NCBI GenBank assembly: GCA_963556495.2
Contig: OY747712.1
Coordinates: 8,086,581-8,150,580, forward strand
Length of the DNA: 64,000 nucleotides
Direction: 5' to 3'
Source of the DNA: Valencia hispanica
Taxonomy: Eukaryota > Chordata > Actinopteri > Cyprinodontiformes > Valenciidae
In this document: piece by piece, positions 11,241 to 22,884 of the stretch
Layout of the letters: the number at the start of each line of letters is the position of its first letter
Numbering within the stretch: position 1 is the stretch's first letter
Program-made: the position numbers and the translations under genes
The notes under the pieces: model-generated
What the model saw: the letters and a program-made list of their open reading frames with translations, nothing else
Databases searched by the model: none
Told to the model about the DNA's origin: nothing

Positions 11241-12164
11241 GAGGAGGGAGGGTAGAGCAATAACTCTACTAATAATAGTTAGGCTATCCAAATCCAAACT
11301 AAAACTGTATCTCAGAAGACAGTTAGTCAAACAAACGTAGCAGAGATGTAGGCCGAGACAATAAACTATTGGTGAACAAAAGGAAAATGTAAACAGGAAA
11401 AGTCACGGATTAACAAGGCGTGTGTGACAGGCAGCAAACAATTACCAGGTGTCATAGGTCAGAGGTTACCAGAGGAACACGCTTCACAAAATGAAACAGG
11501 AAAAATTGCTAACTAGACCAGAAAATGTAGAAAATTTTCCAAACAGAAAAAAAAAAAAGAAAAAACATCCAAATCAAACCAAGAAACATCAACAAGAAAC
11601 CAGGGACTGAGAATAAGCAACCATAACAGCAATATTTAGACTGCAGGCAGATATGTTTTAAGCACTTTTTAGTGCTAGTGTTAGTAGTTTTATAATTAAA
11701 TAATTGCATCTTGTGTTCCAAGTCTAAAACATTTAATACAGACAAAAACATTCACTCTAACAGGAAATGTATGTCTGTTCTTCACTTTTCTGTTATTGTG
11801 CACACTTAGATAAATGTCATATGGGGAATGCACTGTGCAGCTGAACATTGGGACTGAACAACATGTCCTGCAGACACTTGACCCCAGATTGCTGTAAGGT
11901 CAAAGCAGGAACATTTAGCAGCAGCACAGGAAAGACTCCACTGGACTATAGACCTTATGGGCCTGAAAACAATCTTTTAAACATGCTCTTTTTTTCCCAC
12001 TGAATGAATGTACTCAAATAAAACATTGCAGATTGCAAGTTATTTAAGCACTTTTTAATCTTTGCCAAAAAAAATCCATATCTAAAAATGATTATAAATT
12101 ACATCTCTGTTCTCTGTGGAAACCATGTGTTTTTCATTATGGCTGCCATTCTTTCATTTCATTA

Positions 12165-12286
12165 GTGCTTGGGGTTAAAGGCCTTACTCAGGGGCACATC
12201 TATGTGTGGCAGGAGAAAGCTGGAATTAAACCCACAACTTTTGGATTACAAGACAACTACTCTTCCTACCAAGTCACCACAGTCCC
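12165..12286 (-). mobile_element. tRNA-derived SINE, minus orientation, truncated
   Basis: Read on the minus strand, the segment begins GGGACTGTGGTGACTTGGTA, passes a B-box-like TGTGGGTTTAATTCC and reaches a body block CTGAGTAAGGCCTTTAACCC. This is the same order and wording as the SINE at 5026-5239, so the two are members of one family. The LINE-like tail is absent here. Confidence 0.7.
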
Positions 12287-12834
12287 CTTCCTTAGAGAGA
12301 TCTAAGTCTAAGGAACAATGTAAACTTCAATCCACATTTTCATCAGATAGAGACCATCTAAAGGTATCAACTGACACATAAATAAGCTATCTTCTGATCT
12401 TATCAAGCTGTTTATATAAAACCACCATACCTCTGTGATTCCAGACTCAGTCTGAGATTTAAAGCCTGTCTCACGACTAAATGCACTAAGTGCTTTGACT
12501 GGCTTTTTTGTATCTTGGCACAACAACCTCCTGCTCTCTCTCCTGTCTCAGCTTCCCTCTGTTTTGACCTCTTTTACCCCAGCCTTCATCTTGGTTCTTG
12601 TCGCACCCTGTTAATGCTGCTGCTTTCGGCTTATTTAAAGATCAGGACACTGAGGTCTCTCGATGGATAGGTAAACAAGGCCATTATGGTATCAGATTTT
12701 CACTACATGATTATTAAGATTATAGGATTTACACAACGGTATCATATGAATATCCGTATGTGTTACTGTGAAATTAGTAAAAGTGTTGCAGCTATAATTC
12801 ATTAAACCATCTCTTTTTTTGACGGTTTTTGATA

Positions 12835-13200
12835 CAGTGCCTTGAATTTTTCCACATTTTGTCACCTTACAATAACAAATCCTTTGTTGTTTCATTTCAT
12901 TGGGATTTCATTGGGATTTTATGTGATAGACTAATACAAAGTAGCACATAATTGTGGGAAATATAATACATTTTCACATTAACACAGGAAAACACCAGAT
13001 AGGTCAATAATATAGAAGAATAATGCAAGCTTGGTTTTTAAACAATATTCCATCTTTAAACAACTCAGATCATTGTTCCACCCATCATCTAAAAATAGAA
13101 AGAGTACGATACTAAAGCAAACCTACCAAGACATTGGCATACACCTACACTTGACAGGTCAGGCAAGGAGGGTGCTCATCAGAGAATCAAGAGAGTTATG
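12835..13200 (+). mobile_element. Tc1-like element, 5' end and transposase N-terminal relic
   Basis: The piece starts at a TA followed by CAGTGCCTTGAATTTTTCCA, then CATTTTGTCACCTTACAATA and TTATGTGATAGACTAATACA, the 5' terminal region of a Tc1-like element. From about 13066 it reads ATCATTGTTCCACCCATCAT and CAAACCTACCAAGACATTGG, then ACTTGACAGGTCAGGCAAGG, which corresponds to the start of the DNA-binding part of the transposase. It breaks off near 13200, so the catalytic part is missing. Confidence 0.75.
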
Positions 13201-13538
13201 AAGTTATGGGTTGAGCTTTGTTTATACAGTGTGTCGGGACTGGATAATCTTTGTGTAATATTTTCAGCATTTACTGCATATTTCCACATTGACATAAATA
13301 ATGCATGTTTTTTTACAATCTTTTTAAGCACTTTTAACTCTTAAATATTAACAAGTACCTCCAAGAAACAGTCCTTCTGGGTTGTTTTGGAAAAAGAAAC
13401 AACCATGAGACATTACTCACTAGTCAGTATGTGACAGATAAGGATACTGTATACCACATGACACAGATCTTATGTCTATTGCAATAATTACTTTTATGAA
13501 AATATAAAAAAAGCCTCTGATTTTCTCTTTGTTCCCAG

Positions 13539-13612
13539 GCATGAATGGAGCTGTCCGGGCCGTAGTCCGAATGGGGATTTATGTGGGAGCCAAAGTCTAC
13601 TTCATTAACGAG
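13539..13612 (+). CDS. pfkp: 6-phosphofructokinase, platelet type: coding exon 2
   Basis: Seventy-four bases complete codon 37 and encode residues 38-61 (MNGAVRAVVRMGIYVGAKVY, then FINE). With exon 1 this gives SGGDAQGMN, the conserved nucleotide-binding turn. VGAKVYF matches the P isoform better than the TGARVFF of the muscle form. Most family members have Ala where this copy has Gly at residue 40. The acceptor is TTCCCAG and the donor GTGAGAGT; the exon ends on a codon boundary. Confidence 0.93.
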
Positions 13613-16407
13613 GTGAGAGTGACTCAGAGTCCAGACATGGACTAGGGAGAGTCTGCAGTATCTGTCGCTCTCAGCTACACACTAAGTCTGTGCTGACAAC
13701 TCTTCTGTACTGGGCTATCAGTGGGTTTCAGGGACCTAGCATGATTCAAACCTGCTTTTCCAGTTTTGGCCTTTGCGTTATGTTCCAAAAATCTCTTTAA
13801 ACATAACATTACATTTAATTGCTGAACACTAATTTCAGTCTTTATCCACTAAAACCTGCTATAAAAGAAAGAATATTTGCGAGTAACCCGAGCTCTAGTC
13901 AAACATTATTGTAAACAAATGAAGATAAAAATTTACAGTCAATATTTCACATCAGGCTCACAAATACGAATACATAAGTGGCAGAAACAACACATCATGC
14001 ATTCAAATATAAAATAAATATTTTTATAAAATATAAACCCTTACATTACAGTAGATCAAACATTGATAGAAACACCCCTTTGAGATTTTTTGTTAGTTTC
14101 TTAATTTAATTTTAAAGACTGGGGTGCAGGTTGAATTTAGGCCAAAATCTTCTCAACCCACACAACTTTGTCAACTTATAGAGCCACGTTAACGTTAATG
14201 TAATTGGTAATGTCCTTACTTGTTCTACTGATTTGTATTAATATTTAATTAAAATAGCAAAGTTTAGAGAGTTAAAATTTGGTCATTCAAAGACTAATGT
14301 GTGCTTTAAAATATGGCCCATTGAAAACTGCACTCAACACTATTTCCATTTTTGATCAACAAAATTTTTTCTGAAAGCTCAAAATGACACAATTATAAAC
14401 TGAGTAAAGGGAGCATATTTCTAACCTGTACAATTAAGGTTAGACATTATTTTTTAGAGATGGTCTGTAGTTATTTGTTTTTATTGGATTTTAACAAAAT
14501 AGTTAAATAATGTTTAACTTGGTCTGAAGGAAACACTTATATTTTTGTCTTTAATTTGTGGTTATAAGTTGTTGTTGTTTTTTCTCTCTTATTGTGTACA
14601 TTTTATATTTTTGGCTACGAATTCCCTGGAAAGACATCTGGTCACTCTATATTCTTTGCATATATTTATAGCCCACAATCAGCCTGACAGGTGTGAGCCT
14701 TTGCATATATTTGTTATGTTTTATGCAATTTGCATGTTATTTAGCAACATCTTTTTGTCCCATGTCTTAAATTTGATGATAATACATGGATTTATTTATT
14801 TACCACAATTGTAGATAATAGCAGAATCATTCCTGTAAAAAGAAGGTTTTAATTTATATACTTATATCCTGCTATTTTCAAAGTGTGTTTAAATGTATTA
14901 GAAAGTATGTATTGTTAAATCTCTTAAAACAGCTCTTGTTGTGGTGGCTCCAGGGGAGATAAATCGCATATTAAACTGCTGATATTTCCGTTAAAGCAGA
15001 TTACTACAGAAAAAGGTGAAGTAACAATAATTCAGTTGTCTGACTCTTGTCTAGTAATGACTATTAGAACACACAAAAATGGGCTGTTTTTATTTGACAA
15101 AACAACTGTAGGTAGAGCCAACCTGGTCTTGGAGTGGATTTAAATGAATTACCAGAGGCAGGATTCATCCATCACTGACTGCATTTTGGTTCTTATCAAC
15201 CTGGTGAAACCACTGGGCTGTGAGTAAGGAAAACTAAGGGCAAAGATGCTTCACTTTTACCCTAGATGTCTCCTAGTGATTTTAAAGCCTTTGGTGTGTC
15301 TATGGAAACAGTGAGATCTCAACTATAATTGCCACAGTGTGTGTTTTAAGTCACTTAAATTAGTTTATATCAGAAAAGCAGCAATTTTCCCCCATTGGAA
15401 TGTGATCAGAGATTATGCAATAGTAACTTTAACACAACAACTTTAGTGAATGAACATTTCACCTTAGAAATGTTTTCTTAAAAACTGACTAGATAAGGTC
15501 TGAGTAGGGGACTCAACTGACTGCAAATGTTCTGCAGGGTTTGATGTCCAGTCCATAGGTGTGCTTATAACACACAGTGAAAGTGGATGTTCACCATAGG
15601 AGATAATTTATGTCTTTGCAATAGTCAGTCAACCCTGCTTCTTTCCTTGTTTTTAGTTGGTATGTCCCATCACCCTTCATCAGTTTTCATGAAACCATTG
15701 TCTTCCTGAAGGGGTTTTCCTTAAATTGGTGGATCTTTCTTCTTCTTCTTCTCTTTATGCTCCTCTCTGCTTGCTACACAGAAAGGTTGTGATGGTGTCA
15801 AACATATAGCAACCTGTTCTTATTTTTTGGAATATGTAACTTACAAGACTTCTTGAGTAAAGACATGACCAAGCTGAGATATCTGCATAGTGATATTGCT
15901 GTCTGTTCCAGTTATTGAAACTTGCTACACACCATGTTGTCAAGAATGGCATCCATAAACATTTTTAAATGACAAAATTTAAAGCAATTTGGTTGCTATT
16001 ATTTAAATTCTTTCTGATGTAATAGGGCTGTATTCCCACCGACCTTTAATCTAAAAATGTTTGTCACTGCTACTGTGTTTTGAAATGTTCTCTGCTCTGT
16101 CATTGGTCAGCTGTCGATGAACATTGCTTTCTCTTTTTTGATATACGCCAATTAATGTTCAAGTCTATTGATTAAAGGAAAGTAATCTTCAAATAAGTAA
16201 CTTTATATAGTGAACTGTGCTCATGTGTCATAATAACACCTTTGTAACTATACCTGCACAAAAAGCCCCAAAATCTTCTAAAAGCTTTTTTTATCTTTAT
16301 ATTCTTACTGCTTCTTATTGCTTTGATATTTGTATTTTCTTTTTGAAATAACAGTTAAATTATGTTTTGGCTGTTTTGTCTGTCTTGGTGTTTATTTTTA
16401 ATTTCAG
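13613..16407 (+). other. pfkp: pfkp intron 2, no other gene seen
   Basis: A 2.8-kb AT-rich intron in phase 0 with GT donor and ATTTCAG acceptor. Apart from T-rich runs and a short TTC run near 15740 it shows no repeat, RNA gene or coding signal that I can support. Confidence 0.85.
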
Positions 16408-16485
16408 GGGTACCAGGGGATGGTAGACGGCGGACACTACATCAAAGAGGCGAAGTGGGAAAATGTTTCCAGTGTGTTGCAAGTG
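16408..16485 (+). CDS. pfkp: 6-phosphofructokinase, platelet type: coding exon 3
   Basis: Seventy-eight bases encode residues 62-87 (GYQGMVDGGHYIKEAKWENV, then SSVLQV). GYQGMVDGG is invariant in animal PFKs and SSVLQV resembles the P isoform. Length and phase equal those of the corresponding vertebrate exon (26 codons, phase 0 at both ends). The donor is GTGAGCAG. The next expected peptide, beginning GGT and containing GSARC, is not found before the window ends, so exon 4 lies beyond 64000. Confidence 0.93.
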
Positions 16486-17340
16486 GTGAGCAGAACCTTT
16501 TACTTACATTTTTGGTCACATGCCCTTCATGTTCCCTGTTGTATGCTGTAAACAAGGTTGCATTCATGTGCCATAAATTGTAATACAAAAGTTTTTAGCA
16601 TTAATGAAGCAGACTCAGTGTTGTGGTCCTAATAATCTGAAGGCAAGATCTTTAAAAGCTTCATATTGGGTGACTGAATTAGAACTTTATTCTGTGAAGT
16701 TTGTGTGGATTTCTAATCTAAAACTGAGGGAATCCTCCAGTGAACATCCAGCAGTATCTGAATAAATACAATTATTCCCAAAGTCATATCACATTATTAT
16801 AGGGATATGTCAAGTGTTTCCAAAATGTAAAATTCCAACTTATGCATAAAGCAGTTTAATTCTTTGTCTGATTAAATCAAATAACGTTTTAGCAGCTGAC
16901 GAGAGTTTTAACAGTGTTCTGCTAAGATTCATTTTACCATTCCAAACTAACCCAAAAGTCTCAAACAACATAATAATCATGGTGTATTCTGGTTATAAAT
17001 GTCAGCAAATGCAGATATTTCTAAGCTTTACTTCCTTTGTCACAGGCTCTCTTTCTCAAATCCTTTAACCCAGCACTTAGTAAATAAGATACTAGAGAGG
17101 AATGAATGTGGGGTCATAAGTCAAGTGTGAAGGAAAGTTTGCAATAAAAAAACAATAAATGGCGAAGTTCATTCTCTTTCAGTGTGGACACTCAAAAAGA
17201 AGAAAGATACACAATGGAATGGCAGTAAATCTAAACATTTAAAGAACTCAATTAAACTTTTACATTACCTATTCCAAGTCAAACTATTCTGAAATAATCC
17301 TGCTTAACCTGCTTAACTACTGTAATAATTATTTAATTCG
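16486..17340 (+). other. pfkp: pfkp intron 3, unique part before the array
   Basis: AT-rich sequence with no gene or recognised repeat. It separates exon 3 from the tandem array by 0.86 kb. Confidence 0.8.
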
Positions 17341-17399
17341 TTAAAAAGAAAGTTATTTTGGATTGCATATTATGCAATGCATAGTAACTTTCTTTTTAT
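17341..17399. repeat. Palindromic left junction of the tRNA array
   Basis: Arms 17341-17369 and 17371-17399 are reverse complements at 25 of 29 positions with a 1-bp centre. The right arm is the first recognisable piece of the tandem monomer; the left arm is the same piece inverted, closest to the monomer subtype reading CCAAAGTAACTTTC. The array therefore starts with a head-to-head inverted monomer scrap, a signature of fold-back priming or inverted-duplication repair. Confidence 0.8.
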
Positions 17400-17651
17400 T
17401 GCTGCTTGCAAGTGGTCAAACAATTGGGTCATGGTAGATTGCAAGAAGCGTGCAGCTGAAAAGCTTTTTGCCATGTCTTTGTCTTGAAGAAAGAAAGTCA
17501 TGCTAGTTGGTAGTGTGCATTATTTAAAAATAGGAAGGTTTTCATGGAGTCTGTTTTTAGCAATATAAAAATTCCGAGGTAGTTCACATTCCACTCACAT
17601 AACATAACTCTGTGTGTCTGACATAACTTAGCTTGAAAATATGCAACATCG

Positions 17652-17738
17652 CAACTTTGGTGGGACTCAAACCAACAATCTTTGAATTACCTCTTTTTAT
17701 CTAGAAGTCCAATGCGCTGTCCATTGTGCCACAGAGCC
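17652..17738 (-). pseudogene. tRNA-Arg(UCU) pseudogene, decayed class
   Basis: First tRNA-like copy and type member of the decayed class. The B box reads GGTTTGAGTCC, losing the invariant C56. There are mismatches in the T stem (U51-C63), D stem (A12-C23) and acceptor stem (C5-A68). The intron is 14 nt (GATAAAAAGAGGTA) rather than 13. The anticodon UCU is kept. Poor transcription is expected. Confidence 0.8.
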
Positions 17739-18105
17739 ACAAATCAGGGTCAGTTTGCACTACAAATCGCATCCTCAGAGAAACAGTTGTTTCTTCTGAC
17801 TGCCTGACAGACGTTAAGTATGCCATCCATAGTAACTTTCTTCTTAATGCTGCTTGCAAGTGGGCAAACAATTGGGTCATGGTAGATTGCAAGAAACATG
17901 CAGCAGAAAAGCTTTTTGCCATGGCGTTGTCTTGAAGAAAGAAAGTCATGCTAGTTGGTAGTGTGTACTATTTAAATATACAAAGGTTTTCACGGAGTCT
18001 GTTTTTAGCAATATAAAAATCCTGAGGTAGTTCACTTTCCAGTCATATAAGATAAGTCCACCATAATGTGTCGGACATGAGTTAGTTTCAAAATTGGTAA
18101 CATTA

Positions 18106-18188
18106 CGACTCTGGTGGGAGTTAAAACTACAACCTTTGAATTACCCCTTTTTGTATAGAAGTCCAATGCGCTGTCCATTGCGCCACAA
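18106..18188 (-). pseudogene. tRNA-Arg(UCU) pseudogene, 5' end lost
   Basis: The T-arm is rewritten (GTGGGAGTTAAAACTAC on the plus strand), so the B box is gone. The 5' acceptor strand is deleted at CCACAAGTCAG. It is unique to this copy and lies in the eroded left end of the array. Confidence 0.8.
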
Positions 18189-18545
18189 GTCAGATCCTGT
18201 TTGTACTTAAAATCACATCCTCAGATAAACAGTTATTACATCTGACTGCCTGACAGACGTTAATATCAAAAGTAACTTTCTTTTTAATGTGGTCTGGAAG
18301 TGGTCAAACAATTGGGTCATGGTGGATTACAAGAGACACGCAGCAGAAAAGCTTTTGGCCATGGCGTTGTCTTGAAGAAAGAAAGTCATGCTAGTTGGTA
18401 TTGTGTACTATTTAAATATACGAAGGTTTTCATGGAGTCTGTTTTTAGCAATATTAAAATCCTGAGGTAGTTCACTTTCCAGTCATTTAAGATAACTCCA
18501 CCATAATGTGTCTGACATAACTTAGCTTGAAAATTGGTAACATTG

Positions 18546-18578
18546 CGATTCTGGTGGGACTCGAACCCACAACCTTTG
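18546..18578 (-). pseudogene. tRNA-Arg(UCU) 3'-half fragment
   Basis: Only the acceptor 3' strand and T-arm remain. The sequence jumps from CAACCTTTG straight into the TTACTTCTGAC of the next block. The same junction occurs at 42348. Confidence 0.85.
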
Positions 18579-18878
18579 TTACTTCTGACTGCCTGACAGA
18601 CATTAAGTATGCAATCCATAGTAACTTTCTTCTTAATGCTGCTTGCAAGTGCTCAAACATTTGGGTCATGGTAGATTGCAAGAAACATGCAGCAGAAAAG
18701 CTTTTTGCCATGGCGTTGTCTTGAAGAAAGAAAGTCATGCTAGTTGTTAGTGTGTACTATTTAAAAATACAAAGGTTTTCATGGAGTCTGTTTTTAGCAA
18801 TATAAAAATCCTGAGGTAGTTAACTTTCCAGTCATATAAGATAACTCCACCATAATGTGTCTGACATAACTTAGCTTG

Positions 18879-18882
18879 AAAA
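18879..18882 (-). terminator. Pol III T4 terminator (representative)
   Basis: On the minus strand four T residues start 12 nt beyond G73 of the tRNA at 18895-18980. The same run, or five T in trailer class R3, follows the other complete copies, so each gene has its own stop signal. Confidence 0.75.
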
Positions 18883-18894
18883 TTGGTAACATCG

Positions 18895-18980
18895 CGACTC
18901 TGGTGGGACTCGAACCCACAACCTTTGAATTACACTTTTTGTCTAGAAGTCCAATGCGCTGTCCATTGCGCCACAGAGCC
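18895..18980 (-). tRNA. trnar-ucu: tRNA-Arg (anticodon UCU), intron-containing; reference copy
   Basis: Eighty-six bases fold, after removal of a 13-nt intron (GACAAAAAGTGTA, directly after base 37), into a 73-nt cloverleaf. The parts are acceptor GGCTCTG/CAGAGTC with G73, D stem GCGC/GCGC, anticodon arm TTGGA-CTTCTAA-TTCAA and T arm GTGGG-TTCGAGT-CCCAC. The A box (TGGCGCAATGG) and B box (GGTTCGAGTCC) match Pol III consensus. Vertebrate tRNA-Arg(UCU) genes usually carry an intron at this place, and the sequence is close to the human gene as I recall it. It decodes AGA codons. Leader L1, trailer R2. It is the first complete copy from the left. Confidence 0.95.
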
Positions 18981-19312
18981 ACAAATCAAGGTCAGTGTGC
19001 GCTTCAAATCACATCCTCAGAGAAACAGTTGTTACTTCTGACTGCCTGACAGACATTAAGTATGCAATCCATAGTAACTTTCTTCTTAATGCTGCTTGCA
19101 AGTGGGCAAACAATTGGGTCATGGTAGATTGCAAGAAACATGCAGCAGAAAAGCTTTTTGCCATGGCGTTGTCTTGAAGAAAGAAAGTCATGCTAGTTGG
19201 TAGTGTGTACTATTTAAATATACGAAGGTTTTCATGGAGTCTGTTTTTAGCAATATTAAAATCCTGAGGTAGTTCACTTTCCAGTCATATAAGATAACTC
19301 CAGCATAATGTG

Positions 19313-19330
19313 TTGTTACATCTAACTACC
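19313..19330. other. Monomer junction with tRNA deleted
   Basis: Sequence passes from the block end CATAATGTG directly into TTGTTACATCTAAC, skipping the whole tRNA and its leader. The following monomer block (19314-19480) is one of the most diverged in the array. Confidence 0.75.
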
Positions 19331-19629
19331 TAACACACGTTAAATATGCAATCCATAGTAACTTTCTTCTTAATGTTGCTTGCAAGTGGTCAAACAATTG
19401 GGTCATGGTGGATTACGAGAGACACAGCAAAAAAACGTTTTGCCATGTCTTTGTCTTGAAGAAAGAAAGTCATGCTATTTGGTAGTGTGTACTATTTAAA
19501 TATACAAAGGTTTTCATGGAGTCTGTTTTTAGCAATATAAAAATCCTGTGGTAGTTCATTTTCCAGTCATATAAGATAACTCCACCATAATGTGTCGGAC
19601 ATAACTTAGCTTGAAAATTGGTAACATTG

Positions 19630-19715
19630 CGACTCTGGTGGGACTCGAACCCACAACCTTTGAATTACACTTTTTGTCTAGAAGTCCAATGCGCTGTCCA
19701 TTGCGCCACAGAGCC
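19630..19715 (-). tRNA. trnar-ucu: tRNA-Arg (UCU)
   Basis: Identical to the reference copy; leader L1, trailer R2. Confidence 0.93.
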
Positions 19716-20082
19716 ACAAATCAGGGTCAGTGTGCGCTTCAAATCACATCCTCAGAGAAACAGTTGTTACTTCTGAGTGCCTGACAGACATTAAGTATGC
19801 AATCCATAGTAACTTTCTTCTTAATGCTGCTTGCAAGTGCTCAAACATTTGGGTCATGGTAGATTGCAAGAAACATGCAGCAGAAAAGCTTTTTGCCATG
19901 GCGTTGTCTTGAAGAAAGAAAGTCATGCTAGTTGGTATTGTGTACTATTTAAATATACGAAGGTTTTCATGGAGTCTGTTTTTAGCAATATTAAAATCCT
20001 GAGGTAGTTCACTTTCCAGTCATATAAGATAACTCCACCATAATGTGTCGGACATAAGTTAGTTTCAAAATTGGTAACATGG

Positions 20083-20168
20083 CGACTCTGGTGGGACTCG
20101 AACCCACAACCTTTGAATTACACTTTTTGTCTAGAAGTCCAATGCGCTGTCCATTGCGCCACAGAGCC
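20083..20168 (-). tRNA. trnar-ucu: tRNA-Arg (UCU)
   Basis: Identical gene body; leader L4, trailer R1 with GG instead of CG after the gene. Confidence 0.93.
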
Positions 20169-20535
20169 ACAAATCAGGTGCAGTTTACACTTCAAATCAC
20201 ATCCTCAGAGAAACAGTTGTTACGTCTGACTGCCTGACAGACATTAAGTATGCAATCCAAAGTAACTTTCTTTTTAAAGTTGTTTGGAAGTGGTTAAACA
20301 ATTGGGTCATGGTAGATTGCAAGAGACATGCAGCAGAAAAGCTTTTTGCCATGGCGTTGTCTTGAAGAAAGAAAGTCATGCTAGTTGGTATTGTGTACTA
20401 TTTAAATATACGAAGGTTTTCATGGAGTCTGTTTTTAGCAATATTAAAATCCTGAGGTAGTTCACTTTCCAGTCATATAAGATAACTCCACCATAATGTG
20501 TCGGACATAAGTTAGTTTCAAAATTGGTAACATCG

Positions 20536-20621
20536 CGACTCTGGTGGGACTTGAACCCACAACCTTTGAATTACACTTTTTGTCTAGAAGTCCAATGCGC
20601 TGTCCATTGCGCCACAGAGCC
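20536..20621 (-). tRNA. trnar-ucu: tRNA-Arg (UCU), T-loop variant
   Basis: One change, TTCGAGT to TTCAAGT in the T loop (G57 to A), which many functional tRNAs also have. Leader L4, trailer R1. Confidence 0.9.
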
Positions 20622-20988
20622 ACAAATTAGGTACAGTTTACACTTCAAATCACATCCTCAGAGAAACAGTTGTTACGTCTGACTGCCTGACAGACATTAA
20701 GTATGCAATCCAAAGTAACTTTCTTTTTAAAGTTGTTTGGAAGTGGTTAAACAATTGGGTCATGGTAGATTGCAAGAAACATGCAGCAGAAAAGCTTTTT
20801 GCCATGGCGTTGTCTTGAAGAAAGAAAGTCATGCTAGTTGGTATTGTGTACTATTTAAATATACGAAGGTTTTCATGGAGTCTGTTTTTAGCAATATTAA
20901 AATCCTGAGGTAGTTCACTTTCCAGTCATATAAGATAACTCCACCATAATGTGTCTGACATAACTTAGCTTGAAAATTGGTAACATTG

Positions 20989-21074
20989 CGACTCTGGTGG
21001 GACTCGAACCCACAACCTTTGAATTACACTTTTTGTCTAGAAGTCCAATGCGCTGTCCATTGCGCCACAGAGCC
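20989..21074 (-). tRNA. trnar-ucu: tRNA-Arg (UCU)
   Basis: Identical gene body; leader L3, trailer R2. Confidence 0.93.
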
Positions 21075-21441
21075 ACAAATCAGGGTCAGTGTGCGGTTCA
21101 AATCACATCCTCAGAGAAACAGTTGTTACTTCTGACTGCCTGACAGACATTAAGTATGCAATCCATAGTAACCTTCTTCTTAATGCTGCTTGCAAGTGGG
21201 CAAACAATTGGGTCATGGTAGATTGCAAGAAACATGCAGCAGAAAAGCTTTTTGCCATGGCGTTGTCTTGAAGAAAGAAAGTCATGCTAGTTGGTATTGT
21301 GTACTATTTAAATATACGAAGGTTTTCATGGAGTCTGTTTTTAGCAATATTAAAATCCTGAGGTAGTTCACTTTCCAGTCATATAAGATAACTCCACCAT
21401 AATGTGTCGGACATAAGTTAGTTTCAAAATTGGTAACATTG

Positions 21442-21527
21442 CGACTCTGGTGGGACTCGAACCCACAACCTTTGAATTACACTTTTTGTCTAAAAGTCCA
21501 ATGCGCTGTCCATTGCGCCACAGAGCC
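21442..21527 (-). tRNA. Arg-type tRNA with UUU (Lys) anticodon
   Basis: The body equals the reference copy except for the middle anticodon base: CTTCTA has become CTTTTA, turning UCU into UUU. ArgRS uses C35 as a main identity base, so charging is uncertain. Leader has a 1-nt deletion relative to L1; trailer R1. Confidence 0.85.
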
Positions 21528-21892
21528 ACAAATCAGGGTCAGTGTGCGTTCAAATCACATCCTCAGAGAAACAGTTGTTACTTCTGACTGCCTGACAGAC
21601 ATTAAGTATGCAATCCATAGTAACTTTCTTCTTAATGCTGCTTGCAAGTGGTAAACAATTGGGTCATGGTAGATTGCAAGAAACATGCAGCAGAAAAGCT
21701 TTTTGCCATGGCGTTGTCTTGAAGAAAGAAAGTCATGCTAGTTGGTAGTGTGTACTATTTAAATATACGAAGGTTTTCATGGAGTCTGTTTTTAGCAATA
21801 TTAAAATCCTGAGGTAGTTCACTTTCCAGTCATATAAGATAACTCCAGCATAATGTGTCTGACATAACTTAGCTTGAAAATTGGTAACATTG

Positions 21893-21978
21893 CGACTCTG
21901 GTGGGACTCGAACCCACAACCTTTGAATTACACTTTTTGTCTAGAAGTCCAATGCGCTGTCCATTGCGCCACAGAGCC
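21893..21978 (-). tRNA. trnar-ucu: tRNA-Arg (UCU)
   Basis: Identical gene body; leader L2, trailer R2. Confidence 0.93.
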
Positions 21979-22345
21979 ACAAATCAGGGTCAGTGTGCAC
22001 TTCAAATCACATCCTCAGAGAAACAGTTGTTACGTCTGACTGCCTGACAGACATTAAGTATGCAATCCATAGTAACTTTCTTCTTAATGCTGCTTGCAAG
22101 TGCTCAAACAATTGGGTCATGGTAGATTGCAAGAAACATGCAGCAGAAAAGCTTTTTGCCATGGCGTTGTCTTGAAGAAAGAAAGTCATGCTAGTTGGTA
22201 GTGTGTACTATTTAAATATACAAAGGTTTTCATGGAGTCTGTTTTTAGCAATATAAAAATCCTGAGGTAGTTCACTTTCCAGTCATATAAGATAACTCCA
22301 CCATAATGTGTCTGACATAACTTAGCTTGAAAATTGGTAACATTG

Positions 22346-22431
22346 CGACTCTGGTGGACCTCAAACCCACAACCTTTGAATTACACTTTTTTTCTAGAAG
22401 TCCAATGCGCTGTCCATTGTGCCACAGAGCC
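22346..22431 (-). pseudogene. tRNA-Arg(UCU) variant, B box damaged
   Basis: T arm reads GTGGG-TTTGAGG-TCCAC, so C56 is lost. The intron is A-rich (GAAAAAAAGTGTA) and the D stem carries the decayed-class GCAC. Leader has the decayed-class GCACTTC form. Confidence 0.65.
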
Positions 22432-22798
22432 ACAAATCAGGGTCAGTTCGCACTTCAAATCGCATCCTCAGAGAAACAGTTGTTACTTCTGACTGCCTGA
22501 CAGACATTAAGTATGCAATCCATAGTAACTTTCTTCTTAATGCTGCTTGCAAGTGGGCAAACAATTGGGTCATGGTAGATTGCAAGAAACATGCAGCAGA
22601 AAAGCTTTTTGCCATGGCGTTGTCTTGAAGAAAGAAAGTCATGCTAGTTGGTAGTGTGTACTATTTAAATATACAAAGGTTTTCACGGAGTCTGTTTTTA
22701 GCAATATAAAAATCCTGAGGTAGTTCACTTTCCAGTCATATAAGATAAGTCCACCATATTGTGTCTGACATAACTTAGCTTGAAAATTGGTAACATTG

Positions 22799-22884
22799 CG
22801 ACTCTGGTGGGACTCGAACCCACAACCTTTGAATTACACTTTTTGTCTAGAAGTCCAATGCGCTGTCCATTGCGCCACAGAGCC
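22799..22884 (-). tRNA. trnar-ucu: tRNA-Arg (UCU)
   Basis: Identical gene body; leader L2, trailer R2. Confidence 0.93.

Larger units (their letters stand above)
2728..13538 (+). other. pfkp: pfkp intron 1
   Basis: This 10.8-kb intron has a GT donor and an AG acceptor preceded by a pyrimidine-rich tract (TTTTCTCTTTGTTCCCAG). It splits codon 37 after its first base. It carries nearly all the dispersed repeats of the left part of the window, listed separately. The remaining stretches (about 2730-3450, 3540-4850, 6320-7400, 9340-11150, 11240-12160 and 13210-13538) show no supported gene, only AT-rich unique-looking DNA with short A or T runs. Confidence 0.85.
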
